Notes: generated from the sequence alone by a model not told the origin. 64,000 nt of DNA from Roseovarius sp. (GCA_014359765.1 JACIYT010000013.1:1-64000); one strand, 5' to 3'. Shown: positions 14,875-24,165, counted from the first letter of the stretch. Program-made: numbers and translations.

Positions 14875-16286
14875 AGCCGGTCCCCGATGAGAAATTCCGC
14901 CGCCCGGTCGAGGCGGATATGCGGCGGCCCCTCGCCGGGGCGCAGGTTGAGGCGCGCGGGCGCAAAGCGCATCGCGCCGAATTCCGCGTCGAGCCAGCGC
15001 TCGGCGCCCGCACGCGCGGGCGCCAGCAGTCGCGCGGGATCCTCGGGCAATTCGCCGGGATGGAATGCCGCCTGCCTGCCGGTCGCCTCGAGCCGCCCGC
15101 GCACCATCCCGAGCCGCCTGCCGCCATGCGCGCGTTCCTCCTCCACCGTGGCGCGCAGCGCGGCAATGGCCATGGCGCGGGTCTCGGCCCCGGCGAAATC
15201 CGCGCGGTCGCGCGCCTCGCGCAGGAGCGCCTCCATGATCGCCGTCAGGCGCGCGTGCTGGCTGTGGTGCAGGTGGTCGGCCTTGGTCGCGGCAAAGAGG
15301 ATCCGCTCGACCCGCCGCCCCTGCAGGAGCTGCGTGAGCAAGGCATTGCGCCCCGGCCGGAACGCGCCGAGGATCGCGGCCATGGCGCGGCGCGTCTCAT
15401 CGAGGGCCTGCGGCCCCTTGTGGATCGCGTCGAGCACATCGACGAGCACGATCTGCCGGTCGATCCGCGCGAAATGGGCACGAAAGAAGGGGCGCACCAC
15501 CTCGCGCTTGTAGGCCTCGTAGCGGCGCGCCATCTCGGCCAGAAGGCTCCTGCGCCCCGCGCCCGGCGCCTCGGGCAGGGGCGCGAAGGTCACGACCGGC
15601 GCGCCCGCCAGATCGCCCGGCAGAAGGAACCGCCCCGGCGTGCAATCGGCAAGGCCGCGCGCCCGCGCCGCCCCCAGCCAGCCGGTATAGGCGCGCGCCA
15701 GCCGCTGGGCTGTGGCCTCGTCATGGGGGGCCGCCGGATCGGCGGCACCGAGCGCCGCGCGCCATTCGGCGGCCTCGGGCCGGCCTTCGGCGCGCGCCAG
15801 CGCTGCGCGCGACCACGCCGTGTAATCCTGATCGAGCAGCGCCAGGTCGAGCAGCCATTCGCCCGGATAATCGACGATATCGAGATGCACCCTGCGCGGC
15901 CCCGTCAGCCCGCCGATCATGCCCCCGGGCCGCACCCTCAGCGACAGCCGCAACTCGGAGACCGCGCGCGTGCTCTCGGGCCAGTGCGGCTCGGGGCCGG
16001 TCAGCGCCGCGAGATGCGTCTCGTAGTCAAAGCGCGGCAGGGTCACATCGGGCTGCGGTTGCAGATGGGCGGCGAGGATTCGCCCCTCGGCCTCGGCGCG
16101 CAGCCCGCCCATGCGCGCCCGGTCCATCAGGTTCGCCACCAGCGCGGTAATGAACACCGTCTTGCCCGCCCGCGCAAGGCCCGTGACGCCCAGCCGGATC
16201 ACCGGCTCGAAGAGCGCCCCCGAGACCCGCGCGCCCAGATCCTCGATGCCCCGTGTCAGCCCCTCGGCCAGCCCCGCAATCGCCAC
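14871..16286 (-). CDS. ycjX: YcjX family P-loop NTPase
   Basis: 471 residues from a GTG start at 16286, matching the E. coli length (465). The Walker A motif GLARAGKT lies at residues 36-43. Other family blocks are VHLDIVDYPGEWLLDLAL (substituting for Walker B/switch region), LPGDLAGAPVVTFAPLP, and QIVLVDVLDAIHKG plus TKADHLHHSQH, a guanine-type NKxD-like segment. YcjX is a dynamin-related GTPase acting with YcjF at the inner membrane. The frame extends upstream to 16442, but the extra 52 residues are not family-like; GTG 16286 has an ACAGGA ribosome-binding site. Confidence 0.92.
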   Translation of the reverse strand: MAIAGLAEGLTRGIEDLGARVSGALFEPVIRLGVTGLARAGKTVFITALVANLMDRARMGGLRAEAEGRILAAHLQPQPDVTLPRFDYETHLAALTGPEPHWPESTRAVSELRLSLRVRPGGMIGGLTGPRRVHLDIVDYPGEWLLDLALLDQDYTAWSRAALARAEGRPEAAEWRAALGAADPAAPHDEATAQRLARAYTGWLGAARARGLADCTPGRFLLPGDLAGAPVVTFAPLPEAPGAGRRSLLAEMARRYEAYKREVVRPFFRAHFARIDRQIVLVDVLDAIHKGPQALDETRRAMAAILGAFRPGRNALLTQLLQGRRVERILFAATKADHLHHSQHARLTAIMEALLREARDRADFAGAETRAMAIAALRATVEEERAHGGRRLGMVRGRLEATGRQAAFHPGELPEDPARLLAPARAGAERWLDAEFGAMRFAPARLNLRPGEGPPHIRLDRAAEFLIGDRL

Positions 16287-16440
16287 GCATCCTGTCCCTT
16301 TTGTCCTGTGCCTCAGGATAGAGAGCGGGCGAGGCGCTTGCCAGAGGGCATTTGAGCCGCGCGCCGTCGGGCCTGTCGTGACGAGTGGCCAAGCCCGAAT
16401 TTCCCCGCTAAGAGAGCCAGACAGTCCCAAGGAGTTCGCC

Positions 16441-17061
16441 ATGGCCGACGCAGAGCGCCCGCAGATCTACCTCCTCACCCCGCCCGCGTTCGACCCGGAG
16501 GCCTTCGCCCCCCGCCTTGCCGCCGTGCTCGACGCGCAGGAGGTGGCCTGCCTGCGCCTGACCCTGGCCAGCACCGACGAAGACACCGTGGCGCGCGCCG
16601 CCGATACCTGCCGCGAAGTGACCCATGCGCGCGACGTGGCGCTGGTGATCGAGCGCCATCTCGGCCTTGTCGAGCGGCTCGGCCTCGACGGGGTGCATCT
16701 GCCCGACGGCGCGCGCGGCGTGCGCGCGGCGCGCAAGGCGCTCGGCCCCGAGGCCATCGTCGGCGCGTTCTGCGGCGCCTCGCGCCATGACGGGATGAAC
16801 GCGGGCGAGGCGGGCGCCGATTATGTCGCCTTCGGGCCGGTGGGCATGACCGCGCTCGGCACCGGCGCGCGTGCCGGGCGCGAGATTTTCGAATGGTGGT
16901 CGGAGATGATCGAACTGCCCGTCGTGGCCGAAGGCGCGCTCGACGCCGAAACCGTGGCCAGCCTCGCCCCCGTGACCGATTTCCTGGCCTTCGGCGAGGA
17001 AATCTGGCGCGAGGCCGATGCCGCCGCGGCGCTCTCGCGGCTGATCGCCGCGATCCCCTGA
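16441..17061 (+). CDS. thiE: Thiamine phosphate synthase family protein
   Basis: 206 residues with a TIM-barrel ThiE pattern: LDGVHLPDGARGVRAARK, VGAFCGASRHDGMNAGEAGADY, VAFGPVGMT and a C-terminal PVVAEGAL. ThiE joins HMP-pyrophosphate and THZ-phosphate to thiamine phosphate. The match is divergent: the usual Q-D pair after VHLG is P-D here, so a paralogue with a different substrate (TenI-like) is possible. AAGGAG lies seven bases before the ATG. It diverges from ycjX (about 155 bases) and is followed by the TRAP transporter genes, which appear to have their own promoter. Confidence 0.75.
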   Translation: MADAERPQIYLLTPPAFDPEAFAPRLAAVLDAQEVACLRLTLASTDEDTVARAADTCREVTHARDVALVIERHLGLVERLGLDGVHLPDGARGVRAARKALGPEAIVGAFCGASRHDGMNAGEAGADYVAFGPVGMTALGTGARAGREIFEWWSEMIELPVVAEGALDAETVASLAPVTDFLAFGEEIWREADAAAALSRLIAAIP

Positions 17062-17094
17062 CCCCCCTCCCGGCGCAGACGCGCACGCGGTTGC

Positions 17095-17123
17095 TTGACA
17101 AACGATGGCAACCCGTCAGTATC
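17095..17123 (+). promoter_or_regulatory. Sigma70-like promoter ahead of the TRAP operon
   Basis: TTGACA (17095-17100) is followed after 17 bases by AGTATC (17118-17123). It lies 212 bases before dctQ, leaving a long leader. The -35 is perfect; the -10 is weak. Confidence 0.4.
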
Positions 17124-17334
17124 CGGCCCGGAGGAGACGAACCTCGCCGCCTGGGCGCGGTGACGAGCGGTGCGCGCGGGAGGGACGTGCGGGAGGACGC
17201 CGCAGGGTCGCGGGGCGGGCAATTGCCCGCTCAGCGGCATCATGAGGATGCGCGACCGGCGGAGATCCGTGGGGATCGCGGCAGGCAACATTCACGACAG
17301 CCACAGGCGCGAGGTTCCAGAGGGGGGCGGAGGA

Positions 17335-17910
17335 ATGCGATACCTGCAGAAGGTCTCGAACGGGCTGGCTGTGATCGAGAGGGTCTTTGCGCAATTCTCG
17401 ATCGTTGCCATGGTGGCGATCATGCTTGTCGTCGTGACCGATGTCGTGCTGCGCTATTTCTTCTCGCGTCCGATATTCTTCGCCTATGACCTGATCTCGA
17501 TGTATCTGGTCGTCGTGCTGTTCTTCTTCGTGATCTCGCACACGCTGCACAATCACGGGCATATCTCGATCGACCTGTTCCAGCGGTTCCTGCCGATGCG
17601 TGTGCGCCATGTCGGCGAGGGGCTCTGCTATGCGGCCGGGGCGGTGGTCTTTGCGCTCGTGGCCTGGCTGTTGAGCGAACGCACGCACACTGCCCTTGTG
17701 CGCGGGCAGGTCACCGACACGACGATCCCCTGGCCGATCTGGCTCTCGATCCTGCCGGCGGCGCTGGGCTGCTGGCTGTTCACCCTGCGCTGTGCCTATC
17801 GGGCGATTGCCCATATCGCTTCGGGAATTGTCGGGCGTGTGCTCGTGGAACTGCCGCCGCCGCCGATCACCGACATACCAGGTGCTGCCCCGACCGGGGA
17901 GGGCCGCTGA
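17335..17910 (+). CDS. dctQ: TRAP transporter small permease (DctQ)
   Basis: 191 residues with four hydrophobic helices (about 22-42, 52-72, 95-118, 137-157), the DctQ layout. RYFFSRPIFFAYDLISMYLV and LHNHGHISIDLF are typical of the family. It forms the membrane complex with the large DctM subunit. ATG 17335 has GGCGGAGGA just upstream. The stop overlaps the dctM start by one base (TGATG), so the two are coupled. The C-terminal 30 residues are Pro-rich and cytoplasmic. Confidence 0.93.
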   Translation: MRYLQKVSNGLAVIERVFAQFSIVAMVAIMLVVVTDVVLRYFFSRPIFFAYDLISMYLVVVLFFFVISHTLHNHGHISIDLFQRFLPMRVRHVGEGLCYAAGAVVFALVAWLLSERTHTALVRGQVTDTTIPWPIWLSILPAALGCWLFTLRCAYRAIAHIASGIVGRVLVELPPPPITDIPGAAPTGEGR

Positions 17911-19199
17911 TGCTGGTCGCGACTGCCATCGCCATTCTTTTCGTGATGCTCGTGCTGGGGGCGCCTGTCGCGCTCGCGCTTGCGGTGTCCGGCGCGGTGG
18001 GGCTTTATCTCTTCGGGGGCACGAACATGCTGTTCGGTATCCTCGCGACAACGCCCCTCACCAAGGCGAGCTCCTACGAGCTCATCACGATCCCGATGTT
18101 CATCCTGATGGCGGAATTCGTGGTCATCAGTCGCGTGGCGGACGATCTCTTTGACGCCGCTGCCGCCTGGATCGGGCGGTTGCGCGGGGGGCTGGCCATG
18201 GCGACCGCGGTCGCGGGTGCTGGCTTTGGCGCGATTTCCGGATCGAGCACGGCTGCCGCCGCGACGCTTTCCTCGACGACGATCCCGGCCATGCTGCGCC
18301 AGGGATACGAGCCGAGGCTCGCCGCGGGCGTGGTGGCGATTTCCGGCACGCTCGCCATGCTGATTCCCCCGAGCATCGCGCTCATCCTTTTCGGGATCAT
18401 CGCGGATGTCAGCGTGGGCGACCTGCTGATCGGCGGGATCATTCCGGGCGTGATCGTCACGCTGGCGATCATCCTGACGGTCGCCTTCCTCGTCTGGCAG
18501 GACCCCGGCCGCGCGCCCATGGGGCGCCGATACACGATGCGCGAGAAATTCGCCGGGCTGCGGCCGGTCTGGCCGCTGCTGCTGCTCTTCTTCCTCGTGA
18601 CCGGGACGATCTATACCGGGATCGCCACCCCGACCGAGGCCTCCGGGATCGGCGCCTTTGGCGCCTTGCTGATCGCCCTGCGCGCGCGCACGCTCACCTT
18701 CGGCACCGCGCGCGCGGCGGTCCTGCGCGCCGCCGAGGCCAGCAGCATGATCCTGCTCATCATCATCGGCGCGCATATCTTCGGCTATTTCTTCACCCTG
18801 ACCCGCACGACGCACGATATCGTCGCCTTTGTCGGCGCCCTCGATGTCGCCCCCTGGGTGATCCTCGTGCTCATCCTGTGCGGCTATATCATCCTCGGGT
18901 TCTTCATGGATCAGATCGCGATCCTGATCCTGACCGTGCCGGTGGTGCTTCCGGTGGTGCTCGCGCTCGGCTTCGATCCGGTCTGGTTCGGCGTCATGGT
19001 CGTGATCACTGCCGAGCTGGGAATGGTGACGCCGCCGCTCGGGATGAACGCCTTTGTGGTGGCGCGCTTCACGCGCCGGCCGCTGGGCGAGATCTTTGCC
19101 GGGATCGTGCCGCATTTCTGGGCGCATCTTCTGGTCATCGCCCTGCTCGTCCTCGTTCCAGAACTCGTCACATGGCTGCCATCGACCATGGGGCGCTAA
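17910..19199 (+). CDS. dctM: TRAP transporter large permease (DctM)
   Basis: 429 residues, about 12 membrane helices. Family signatures include GAPVALALAVSGAVGLYLFGG split across helix 1, GAGFGAISGSSTAAAATLSS (about 107-126), the MLIPPSIALILFGIIADVS segment, and MVTPPLGMNAFVV near the C-terminus. DctM is the sodium-coupled substrate channel. It sits between dctQ and dctP in one operon. Substrate is probably an organic acid, but TRAP permeases do not reveal it. Confidence 0.95.
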   Translation: MLVATAIAILFVMLVLGAPVALALAVSGAVGLYLFGGTNMLFGILATTPLTKASSYELITIPMFILMAEFVVISRVADDLFDAAAAWIGRLRGGLAMATAVAGAGFGAISGSSTAAAATLSSTTIPAMLRQGYEPRLAAGVVAISGTLAMLIPPSIALILFGIIADVSVGDLLIGGIIPGVIVTLAIILTVAFLVWQDPGRAPMGRRYTMREKFAGLRPVWPLLLLFFLVTGTIYTGIATPTEASGIGAFGALLIALRARTLTFGTARAAVLRAAEASSMILLIIIGAHIFGYFFTLTRTTHDIVAFVGALDVAPWVILVLILCGYIILGFFMDQIAILILTVPVVLPVVLALGFDPVWFGVMVVITAELGMVTPPLGMNAFVVARFTRRPLGEIFAGIVPHFWAHLLVIALLVLVPELVTWLPSTMGR

Positions 19200-19238
19200 C
19201 CTCCCTGAATGGGAGCACTCAACCGGAGGAGACCGAAA

Positions 19239-20258
19239 ATGAAGACCATCCTGACCCTGGGCGCGGCCATGGCCGTGCTCGCCGCGCCTGTCGCCCATGC
19301 GCAACAGGTGACCCTGCGCGTCGCCGATTCCTTTCCCGTCGGGCATTATATCGCCGAGAAGATGACCAAGCCCTTCATGGATCAGGTCGCCGAGCGCAGC
19401 AACGGGGCCGTGACGTTTGAATATTTCCCCGCCGAGCAGCTTGGCAAGGCGCGCGATCTCATGGATCTCACGCTCTCGGGCGTGACCGATATCGGCTATG
19501 TCGCGCCTTCCTTCGTCTCCGACAAGCTGCCCCTTTCGGTGGTGGCCGAGCTGCCCGAGGGGTTCACCTCGGCCTGTGAGGGCACGCGCGCCTATTGGGA
19601 GATGGCCCGCGAGGGCGGATTGCTCGACCAGCTCGAATTCGAGCCGAACGGCGTGCGCGCCCTGTTCGTGCTCGTGCTTCCGCCCTATCAGATCTACATG
19701 ACGCCGGCCGGCGCGGCGCTCGAGGGGCTGCACAGTTTCTCGGGGCAGAAGATCCGCACCAGCGGCGGCGCAAAGGAGATCGCGATCCGCAAGCTCGACG
19801 CGGTGCCCGTCCAGATCCCCACCCCGGAGGTGCGCGAGGCCGCGGCGCGCGGCACGATCGACGGTTTCCTCTTCCCGCATTCCTCGGTCCCGCCCTATGA
19901 CCTGCAACGCCATGCGACGGCCGCGACGGTGGGTCTGAATTTCGGCAGCTTCGTCGCCACCTACATGATCTCGCGCGACCGTTGGGCGCAATTGCCGCAG
20001 GACGTGCGCGATGCGATGACCGAGGTCGGCAACGAGATCGTCGAGGCCGGATGCCGCGCGACCGAAGAGATGGAGGCCGATGACATCGCCCTGATCGAGG
20101 CCGCCGGCACGCGGATGGTCGAATTCCCGGAGCAGGACAAGGAGCGCCTCAAGGCATTGATGGCCGAGGTCAGCCAGGAATGGGCCGCCAATCTCGACGG
20201 GCGCGGCCTCCGGGGATCAGAGGTTCTCGGGACCTTCCAGGAACTTCTCTCGCGCTGA
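19239..20258 (+). CDS. dctP: TRAP transporter substrate-binding protein (DctP)
   Basis: 339 residues with a signal peptide (MKTILTLGAAMAVLAAP, cleavage after AHA near residue 21). The periplasmic DctP fold follows: ADSFPVGHYIAEKMTKPFMD, FEYFPAEQLGKARDLMD, and GQKIRTSGGAKEIAIRKLDA with the conserved Arg of the carboxylate clamp. It captures a carboxylate ligand and passes it to DctQM. GGAGGAG lies nine bases before the ATG. It comes last in the Q-M-P order, often seen as P-Q-M instead. A run of dinucleotide repeats begins five bases after its stop. Confidence 0.94.
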   Translation: MKTILTLGAAMAVLAAPVAHAQQVTLRVADSFPVGHYIAEKMTKPFMDQVAERSNGAVTFEYFPAEQLGKARDLMDLTLSGVTDIGYVAPSFVSDKLPLSVVAELPEGFTSACEGTRAYWEMAREGGLLDQLEFEPNGVRALFVLVLPPYQIYMTPAGAALEGLHSFSGQKIRTSGGAKEIAIRKLDAVPVQIPTPEVREAAARGTIDGFLFPHSSVPPYDLQRHATAATVGLNFGSFVATYMISRDRWAQLPQDVRDAMTEVGNEIVEAGCRATEEMEADDIALIEAAGTRMVEFPEQDKERLKALMAEVSQEWAANLDGRGLRGSEVLGTFQELLSR

Positions 20259-20262
20259 ACCG

Positions 20263-20292
20263 ACACACACACTCTCTCTCTCGCGCGCGCGC
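20263..20292. repeat. Compound dinucleotide repeat (AC)5(TC)5(GC)5
   Basis: Three perfect five-copy dinucleotide runs follow one another without interruption: AC at 20263-20272, TC at 20273-20282, GC at 20283-20292. It begins directly after the dctP stop. Such runs are prone to slippage. Confidence 0.95.
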
Positions 20293-20312
20293 CCCGCAGG
20301 ATCGGGCGGGGC
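20291..20312 (+). terminator. GC-rich hairpin after dctP
   Basis: GCCCCGC (20291-20297) pairs with GCGGGGC (20306-20312) across an 8-base loop. There is no T tract, so it is a weak candidate for the end of the TRAP operon. Confidence 0.35.
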
Positions 20313-20422
20313 GCCGCTGCATATGTGCCGGCCCGTGACGCCTGCGCCGCCAACGATCGTCGCCCCATCGCACCGTCACACAACGGATTGCCGGAACGGC
20401 CCTGTGGCGTGCCGATCGCGGC

Positions 20423-20451
20423 TTGACCCGGGCCGGGGGCGGGCATAGGAA
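20423..20451 (+). promoter_or_regulatory. Sigma70-like promoter of carA
   Basis: TTGACC (20423-20428), a 17-base spacer, then TAGGAA (20446-20451). The carA ATG is 35 bases further on, giving a short leader. Spacing is ideal and the -35 differs from consensus in one base. Confidence 0.5.
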
Positions 20452-20485
20452 TGCGCCGATTTGCCCATCCCCGGAGACGCGCCCG

Positions 20486-21634
20486 ATGGCCCAAGCCGCC
20501 AAGCCCCGCTCGACCGCCTGTCTTGCCCTTGCCGATGGCTCGCTCTTTTACGGGCAGGGCTTCGGCGCGGTGGGCGAGACGGTGGCGGAGCTGTGCTTCA
20601 ACACCGCGATGACCGGCTATCAGGAGATCATGACCGACCCCTCCTATGCCGGGCAGATCGTGACCTTCACCTTTCCGCATGTCGGCAATGTGGGCGTCAA
20701 CGCGCAGGATGACGAAACCGCCGAGCCGGTGGCCGAGGGCATGGTGGTCAAATGGGATCCGACCGCGCCCTCGAACTGGCGCGCCGAGGAGCATCTGGCG
20801 CAGTGGCTGGCGCGGCGCGGGCGCATCGCCATCGGCGGCGTGGACACGCGGCGCCTGACACGGGCGATCCGCCAGCAGGGCGCGCCGCACGTCGCGCTCG
20901 CGCATGATCCGTCGGGTGATTTCGACGTGGCGGGGCTGGTGGCCAGGGCACGCGGTTTCGCGGGGCTCGAGGGGATGGATCTCGCCCGGCGCGTGACATG
21001 CGCGCAATCCTATCGCTGGGACGAGATGCGCTGGGCCTGGCCTGCGGGCTATACCCGCCAGACCGAGGCGCGCCACAAGGTCGTGGCGGTCGATTATGGC
21101 GCCAAGCGCAACATCCTGCGATGCCTGGCGAGCGCGGGCTGCGAGGTCACCGTCCTGCCCGCCACCGCCACCGCCGAGGAGGTGCTGGCGCATGAGCCTG
21201 ACGGCGTGTTCCTGTCCAACGGTCCGGGCGATCCGGCGGCGACGGGGGAATATGCCGTGCCGATGATCCGGGGCGTTCTGGATCGTGGCCTGCCGCTCTT
21301 CGGGATCTGCCTTGGCCATCAGATGCTGGCGCTGGCGCTGGGCGGCCGGACGGTCAAGATGAACCACGGCCATCATGGCGCCAACCACCCGGTGAAGGAT
21401 CTGGAGACCGGCAAGGTCGAGATCACCTCGATGAACCACGGTTTCGCCGTCGATGCCCAGAGCCTGCCCGAGGGCGTGATCGAGACGCATGTCTCGCTCT
21501 TCGACGGGTCCAATTGCGGCATCCGGCTCAGGGATCGGCCCGTGTTCTCGGTGCAGCATCACCCGGAGGCCAGCCCCGGCCCGCAGGACAGCTTCTACCT
21601 GTTCGAGCGTTTCGCCGCCTCGATGGCCGGTTAG
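20486..21634 (+). CDS. carA: Carbamoyl phosphate synthase small subunit
   Basis: 382 residues. Glutaminase subunit that supplies ammonia to CarB for carbamoyl phosphate, feeding arginine and pyrimidine synthesis. The N-terminal CPSase domain has FNTAMTGYQEIMTDPSYAGQ. The C-terminal class I glutamine amidotransferase domain has the nucleophile in LFGICLGHQMLAL and the His/Glu pair in VQHHPEASPGP. CarB is not adjacent, which is common in Rhodobacteraceae. Length is normal. It is transcribed from its own promoter and followed by an unrelated acyl-CoA dehydrogenase. Confidence 0.97.
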   Translation: MAQAAKPRSTACLALADGSLFYGQGFGAVGETVAELCFNTAMTGYQEIMTDPSYAGQIVTFTFPHVGNVGVNAQDDETAEPVAEGMVVKWDPTAPSNWRAEEHLAQWLARRGRIAIGGVDTRRLTRAIRQQGAPHVALAHDPSGDFDVAGLVARARGFAGLEGMDLARRVTCAQSYRWDEMRWAWPAGYTRQTEARHKVVAVDYGAKRNILRCLASAGCEVTVLPATATAEEVLAHEPDGVFLSNGPGDPAATGEYAVPMIRGVLDRGLPLFGICLGHQMLALALGGRTVKMNHGHHGANHPVKDLETGKVEITSMNHGFAVDAQSLPEGVIETHVSLFDGSNCGIRLRDRPVFSVQHHPEASPGPQDSFYLFERFAASMAG

Positions 21635-21705
21635 GTCCCATTCGCCCTTGCGGCTGGGGGCGTGCTGCGTTCAATTGGGGGCGCAATTGTGAAAGGCGGT
21701 CAGAC

Positions 21706-22941
21706 ATGGACATGAACCTTGGGATGCGCCCGGAGATCCGGGCATTGCTCGATCGGGTGGCGGCGATGATCCGCGACGAGATCGCCCCCCTTGAGGCGGA
21801 ATACCACGCCGAGGTGAACAAGGGTGACCGCTGGCAATATACCCCGCGCCAGGCCGAGATCCTCGAGGGGCTCAAGGCGCGGGCGAAATCCGCGGGCCTG
21901 TGGAATTTCTGGCTGACCGACAGGGAGGCGGGCCCCGGGCTGAGCACCGTGGAATATGCCTATTTCGCCGAGGAAATGGGCAAGAGCCCGCTCGCGCCGG
22001 AGGTGTTCAACTGCAACGCGCCCGACACCGGCAACATGGAGGTGTTTCACAAATACGGCACGCCGGCGATGAAGGCGCGCTGGCTCGCACCGCTGCTCGC
22101 GGGCGAGATCCGCTCGGCCTATCTCATGACCGAGCCCGATGTGGCGAGTTCGGATGCCACCAATATCGCCATGTCCTGTGTGCGCGAGGGCGATCACTAT
22201 GTGCTCGATGGCGAGAAATGGTGGTCCAGCGGTGCCGGCGACCCGCGCTGCGCGGTCTATATCGTGATGGTGCGCACCGGGGGCGAAGATCTGCCGAAGC
22301 ATCAGCGCCATTCGATGATCGTCGTGCCCGCCGCCACCCCCGGCATCGAGAAGCTGCGCGCGATGGAGGTCTATGGCCATGACGACGCGCCGCACGGGCA
22401 TATGCACCTGCGGTTCACGGGCGTTCGGGTGCCGGTGGAGAACCTGCTGCTGGGCGAGGGGCGGGGCTTCGAGATCGCGCAAGGGCGGCTCGGACCGGGG
22501 CGCATCCATCACTGCATGAGGGCCATCGGACAGGCGGAGGCGGCGCTCGGGATGCTGTGCCGGCGCAGCCTCTCGCGCGAGGCCTTTGGCAAGCCGCTGG
22601 CGCAGCTCGGCGCGAATTACGACATCATCGCCGAATGCCGCATGGAGATCGAGCAGGCGCGGCTTCTGTGTCTCAAGGCCGCGTGGATGATGGACCGGGG
22701 CGACGCGCGCGCCGCGGCCCCCTGGATCCACAAGATCAAGGTGGTGGCGCCGCGCGTCGCGCTCAAGGTGATCGACGAGGCGGTGCAGATGTTCGGCGCG
22801 CAGGGCATCAGCCAGGACGTGCCGCTTTCGGCGATGTGGCACCATGTGCGCACGCTGCGCCTTGCCGACGGGCCGGATGCGGTGCACCGCCGGCAGGTGG
22901 CGCGTGAAGAGCTCCGCCGGCATACGCAGGCGCGGGTCTGA
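21706..22941 (+). CDS. Acyl-CoA dehydrogenase family protein
   Basis: 411 residues, normal for the family. FAD-dependent oxidation of an acyl-CoA to its enoyl-CoA. Visible blocks: YLMTEPDVASSDATNIA (flavin/substrate contact), GEKWWSSGAGDPRC, LLLGEGRGFEIAQGRLGPGR, SREAFGKPLAQLGA, and VIDEAVQMFGAQGIS near the C-terminus. The sequence resembles the ACAD10/11-like group acting on longer or branched chains, but this is inference. It may belong with the AMP-dependent acyl ligase two genes away, although that one is on the other strand. ATG 21706 has AAAGGCGG upstream. Confidence 0.92.
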   Translation: MDMNLGMRPEIRALLDRVAAMIRDEIAPLEAEYHAEVNKGDRWQYTPRQAEILEGLKARAKSAGLWNFWLTDREAGPGLSTVEYAYFAEEMGKSPLAPEVFNCNAPDTGNMEVFHKYGTPAMKARWLAPLLAGEIRSAYLMTEPDVASSDATNIAMSCVREGDHYVLDGEKWWSSGAGDPRCAVYIVMVRTGGEDLPKHQRHSMIVVPAATPGIEKLRAMEVYGHDDAPHGHMHLRFTGVRVPVENLLLGEGRGFEIAQGRLGPGRIHHCMRAIGQAEAALGMLCRRSLSREAFGKPLAQLGANYDIIAECRMEIEQARLLCLKAAWMMDRGDARAAAPWIHKIKVVAPRVALKVIDEAVQMFGAQGISQDVPLSAMWHHVRTLRLADGPDAVHRRQVAREELRRHTQARV

Positions 22942-22947
22942 GGCCGC

Positions 22948-23712
22948 TCAGCCGCTGCGGTCGAGCCATTCCCGCACCGCCGCCTCGAATTCGCGCGGCT
23001 TCTCGGCGTGGAGCCAATGGCCCGCGCCGGGGATCTTCGCGAATTGCGCGCGTGGAAAGAGCGCCTTGATCCGGGGGCGGTGTTCGGGGGTGACATAGCG
23101 CGAACGGGCGCCGGTCAGGAACAGGCATTTCCCCTCGTAAACCCCGGATATCCCGGGAAATCCGAGGATCTTCGGCATCTCGCGCGCAAGCGTGTCGAGA
23201 TTGAGCATCCAGCGTTTCTGCTTCACGTCGAGCGCCTGGAGAAAGAAGGGCACGAGAGCGGGATCATCGACCCGTTCCAGAAGCTGCGCGCCCGCGTCCG
23301 AACGACGCTCCACGCGCGCGAGATCGACCGCCTGCATCGCCTCGACATACTGGATCTGGCTGTGGCCATAGGCCACCGGGGCGACATCCGCGACGATCAG
23401 CCGGTTGACCAGATCGGGCCGGGTGAGCGCCAGCACCATCGCCGCCTTTCCGCCCATGGAATGGCCCAGCACGTCCAGCGGCCCTCCCAGATCGGTGATC
23501 ACCTCGGCGAGGTCCGCGGCCATGTCCTCGTAGGAATGGGTGTCGAACCACGGGCTTGCGCCGTGGTTGCGCATGTCCACCACGCTGACGCGGCGGCGAT
23601 CGGAGAGACGCCGGGCGATCACGCCCCAGTTGCGCGCCGAGCCATAGAGCCCGTGGGCAATCAGAAGGCCGGGGCGGTCGGTCGATGCGCCATGGTCAAT
23701 TCGGTTCAGCAT
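22948..23712 (-). CDS. Alpha/beta hydrolase (YbfF-like esterase)
   Basis: 254 residues. Alpha/beta fold with oxyanion segment IAHGLYGSARNW, nucleophile elbow GHSMGG (Ser near 87), an Asp region after FLTGARSRY and the catalytic His in GAGHWLHAEKP. The VVDMRNHGASPW motif is typical of YbfF/ABHD11-like esterases. Substrate unknown; E. coli YbfF hydrolyses short acyl esters and acyl-CoA. It is convergent with the acyl-CoA dehydrogenase, with only six bases between the stops. Confidence 0.92.
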   Translation of the reverse strand: MLNRIDHGASTDRPGLLIAHGLYGSARNWGVIARRLSDRRRVSVVDMRNHGASPWFDTHSYEDMAADLAEVITDLGGPLDVLGHSMGGKAAMVLALTRPDLVNRLIVADVAPVAYGHSQIQYVEAMQAVDLARVERRSDAGAQLLERVDDPALVPFFLQALDVKQKRWMLNLDTLAREMPKILGFPGISGVYEGKCLFLTGARSRYVTPEHRPRIKALFPRAQFAKIPGAGHWLHAEKPREFEAAVREWLDRSG

Positions 23713-23757
23713 GGGGTATCCTTAGCGCCGTCCCCCGCGCTTGGCCAGAGCGGAGGG

Positions 23758-24165
23758 ATGACTGGCGACCGGATGAGGAGTGGCGCGCAAGTGATTGACA
23801 CGGCAGAGTTCAACAGCAGGGTGGCGCGGCTGCGCGCGGCGCTCGTGCAGAAACTGCGTGCCGGCGGCCGCGATCTGGAGCACCAGATCCGGCGCGCAGG
23901 CCGTCGCCTGCCGCGCCGTCAGCGGCGCGCGGCGGCGGTGATTCTCGGCGCGCAGGACTGGATGGGCCATCCGCGCCTTGCGCGGATCGTCGATCGGCGC
24001 GCGGTGGCGGCGGCCTTTGACGATCTGCACGGCCATCTCGACCGGATCGACCCGGGCGAGGCGCGCCTGACGGCGATCTTGCGGCTGCTGGCGGGCATCG
24101 TGGTCAATCTGATGCTCCTGGGCGCGGCGTTCTATCTCGTGCTGTCGCTTGTCTCCGCGTCCTGA
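23758..24165 (+). CDS. Small Arg-rich protein with a C-terminal membrane helix
   Basis: 135 residues from ATG 23758. I do not recognise a family. The body is strongly basic and alpha-helical (HQIRRAGRRLPRRQRRAA), followed by an acidic middle (HLDRIDPGEARL) and one hydrophobic C-terminal segment (LLAGIVVNLMLLGAAFYLVL, about 110-130), so it is a tail-anchored membrane protein candidate. Start is uncertain: GTG 23791 with GAGGAG ten bases upstream would drop 11 residues. Its last 34 bases overlap the 3' end of the convergent ligase gene. Divergent from the hydrolase gene. Confidence 0.6.
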   Translation: MTGDRMRSGAQVIDTAEFNSRVARLRAALVQKLRAGGRDLEHQIRRAGRRLPRRQRRAAAVILGAQDWMGHPRLARIVDRRAVAAAFDDLHGHLDRIDPGEARLTAILRLLAGIVVNLMLLGAAFYLVLSLVSAS

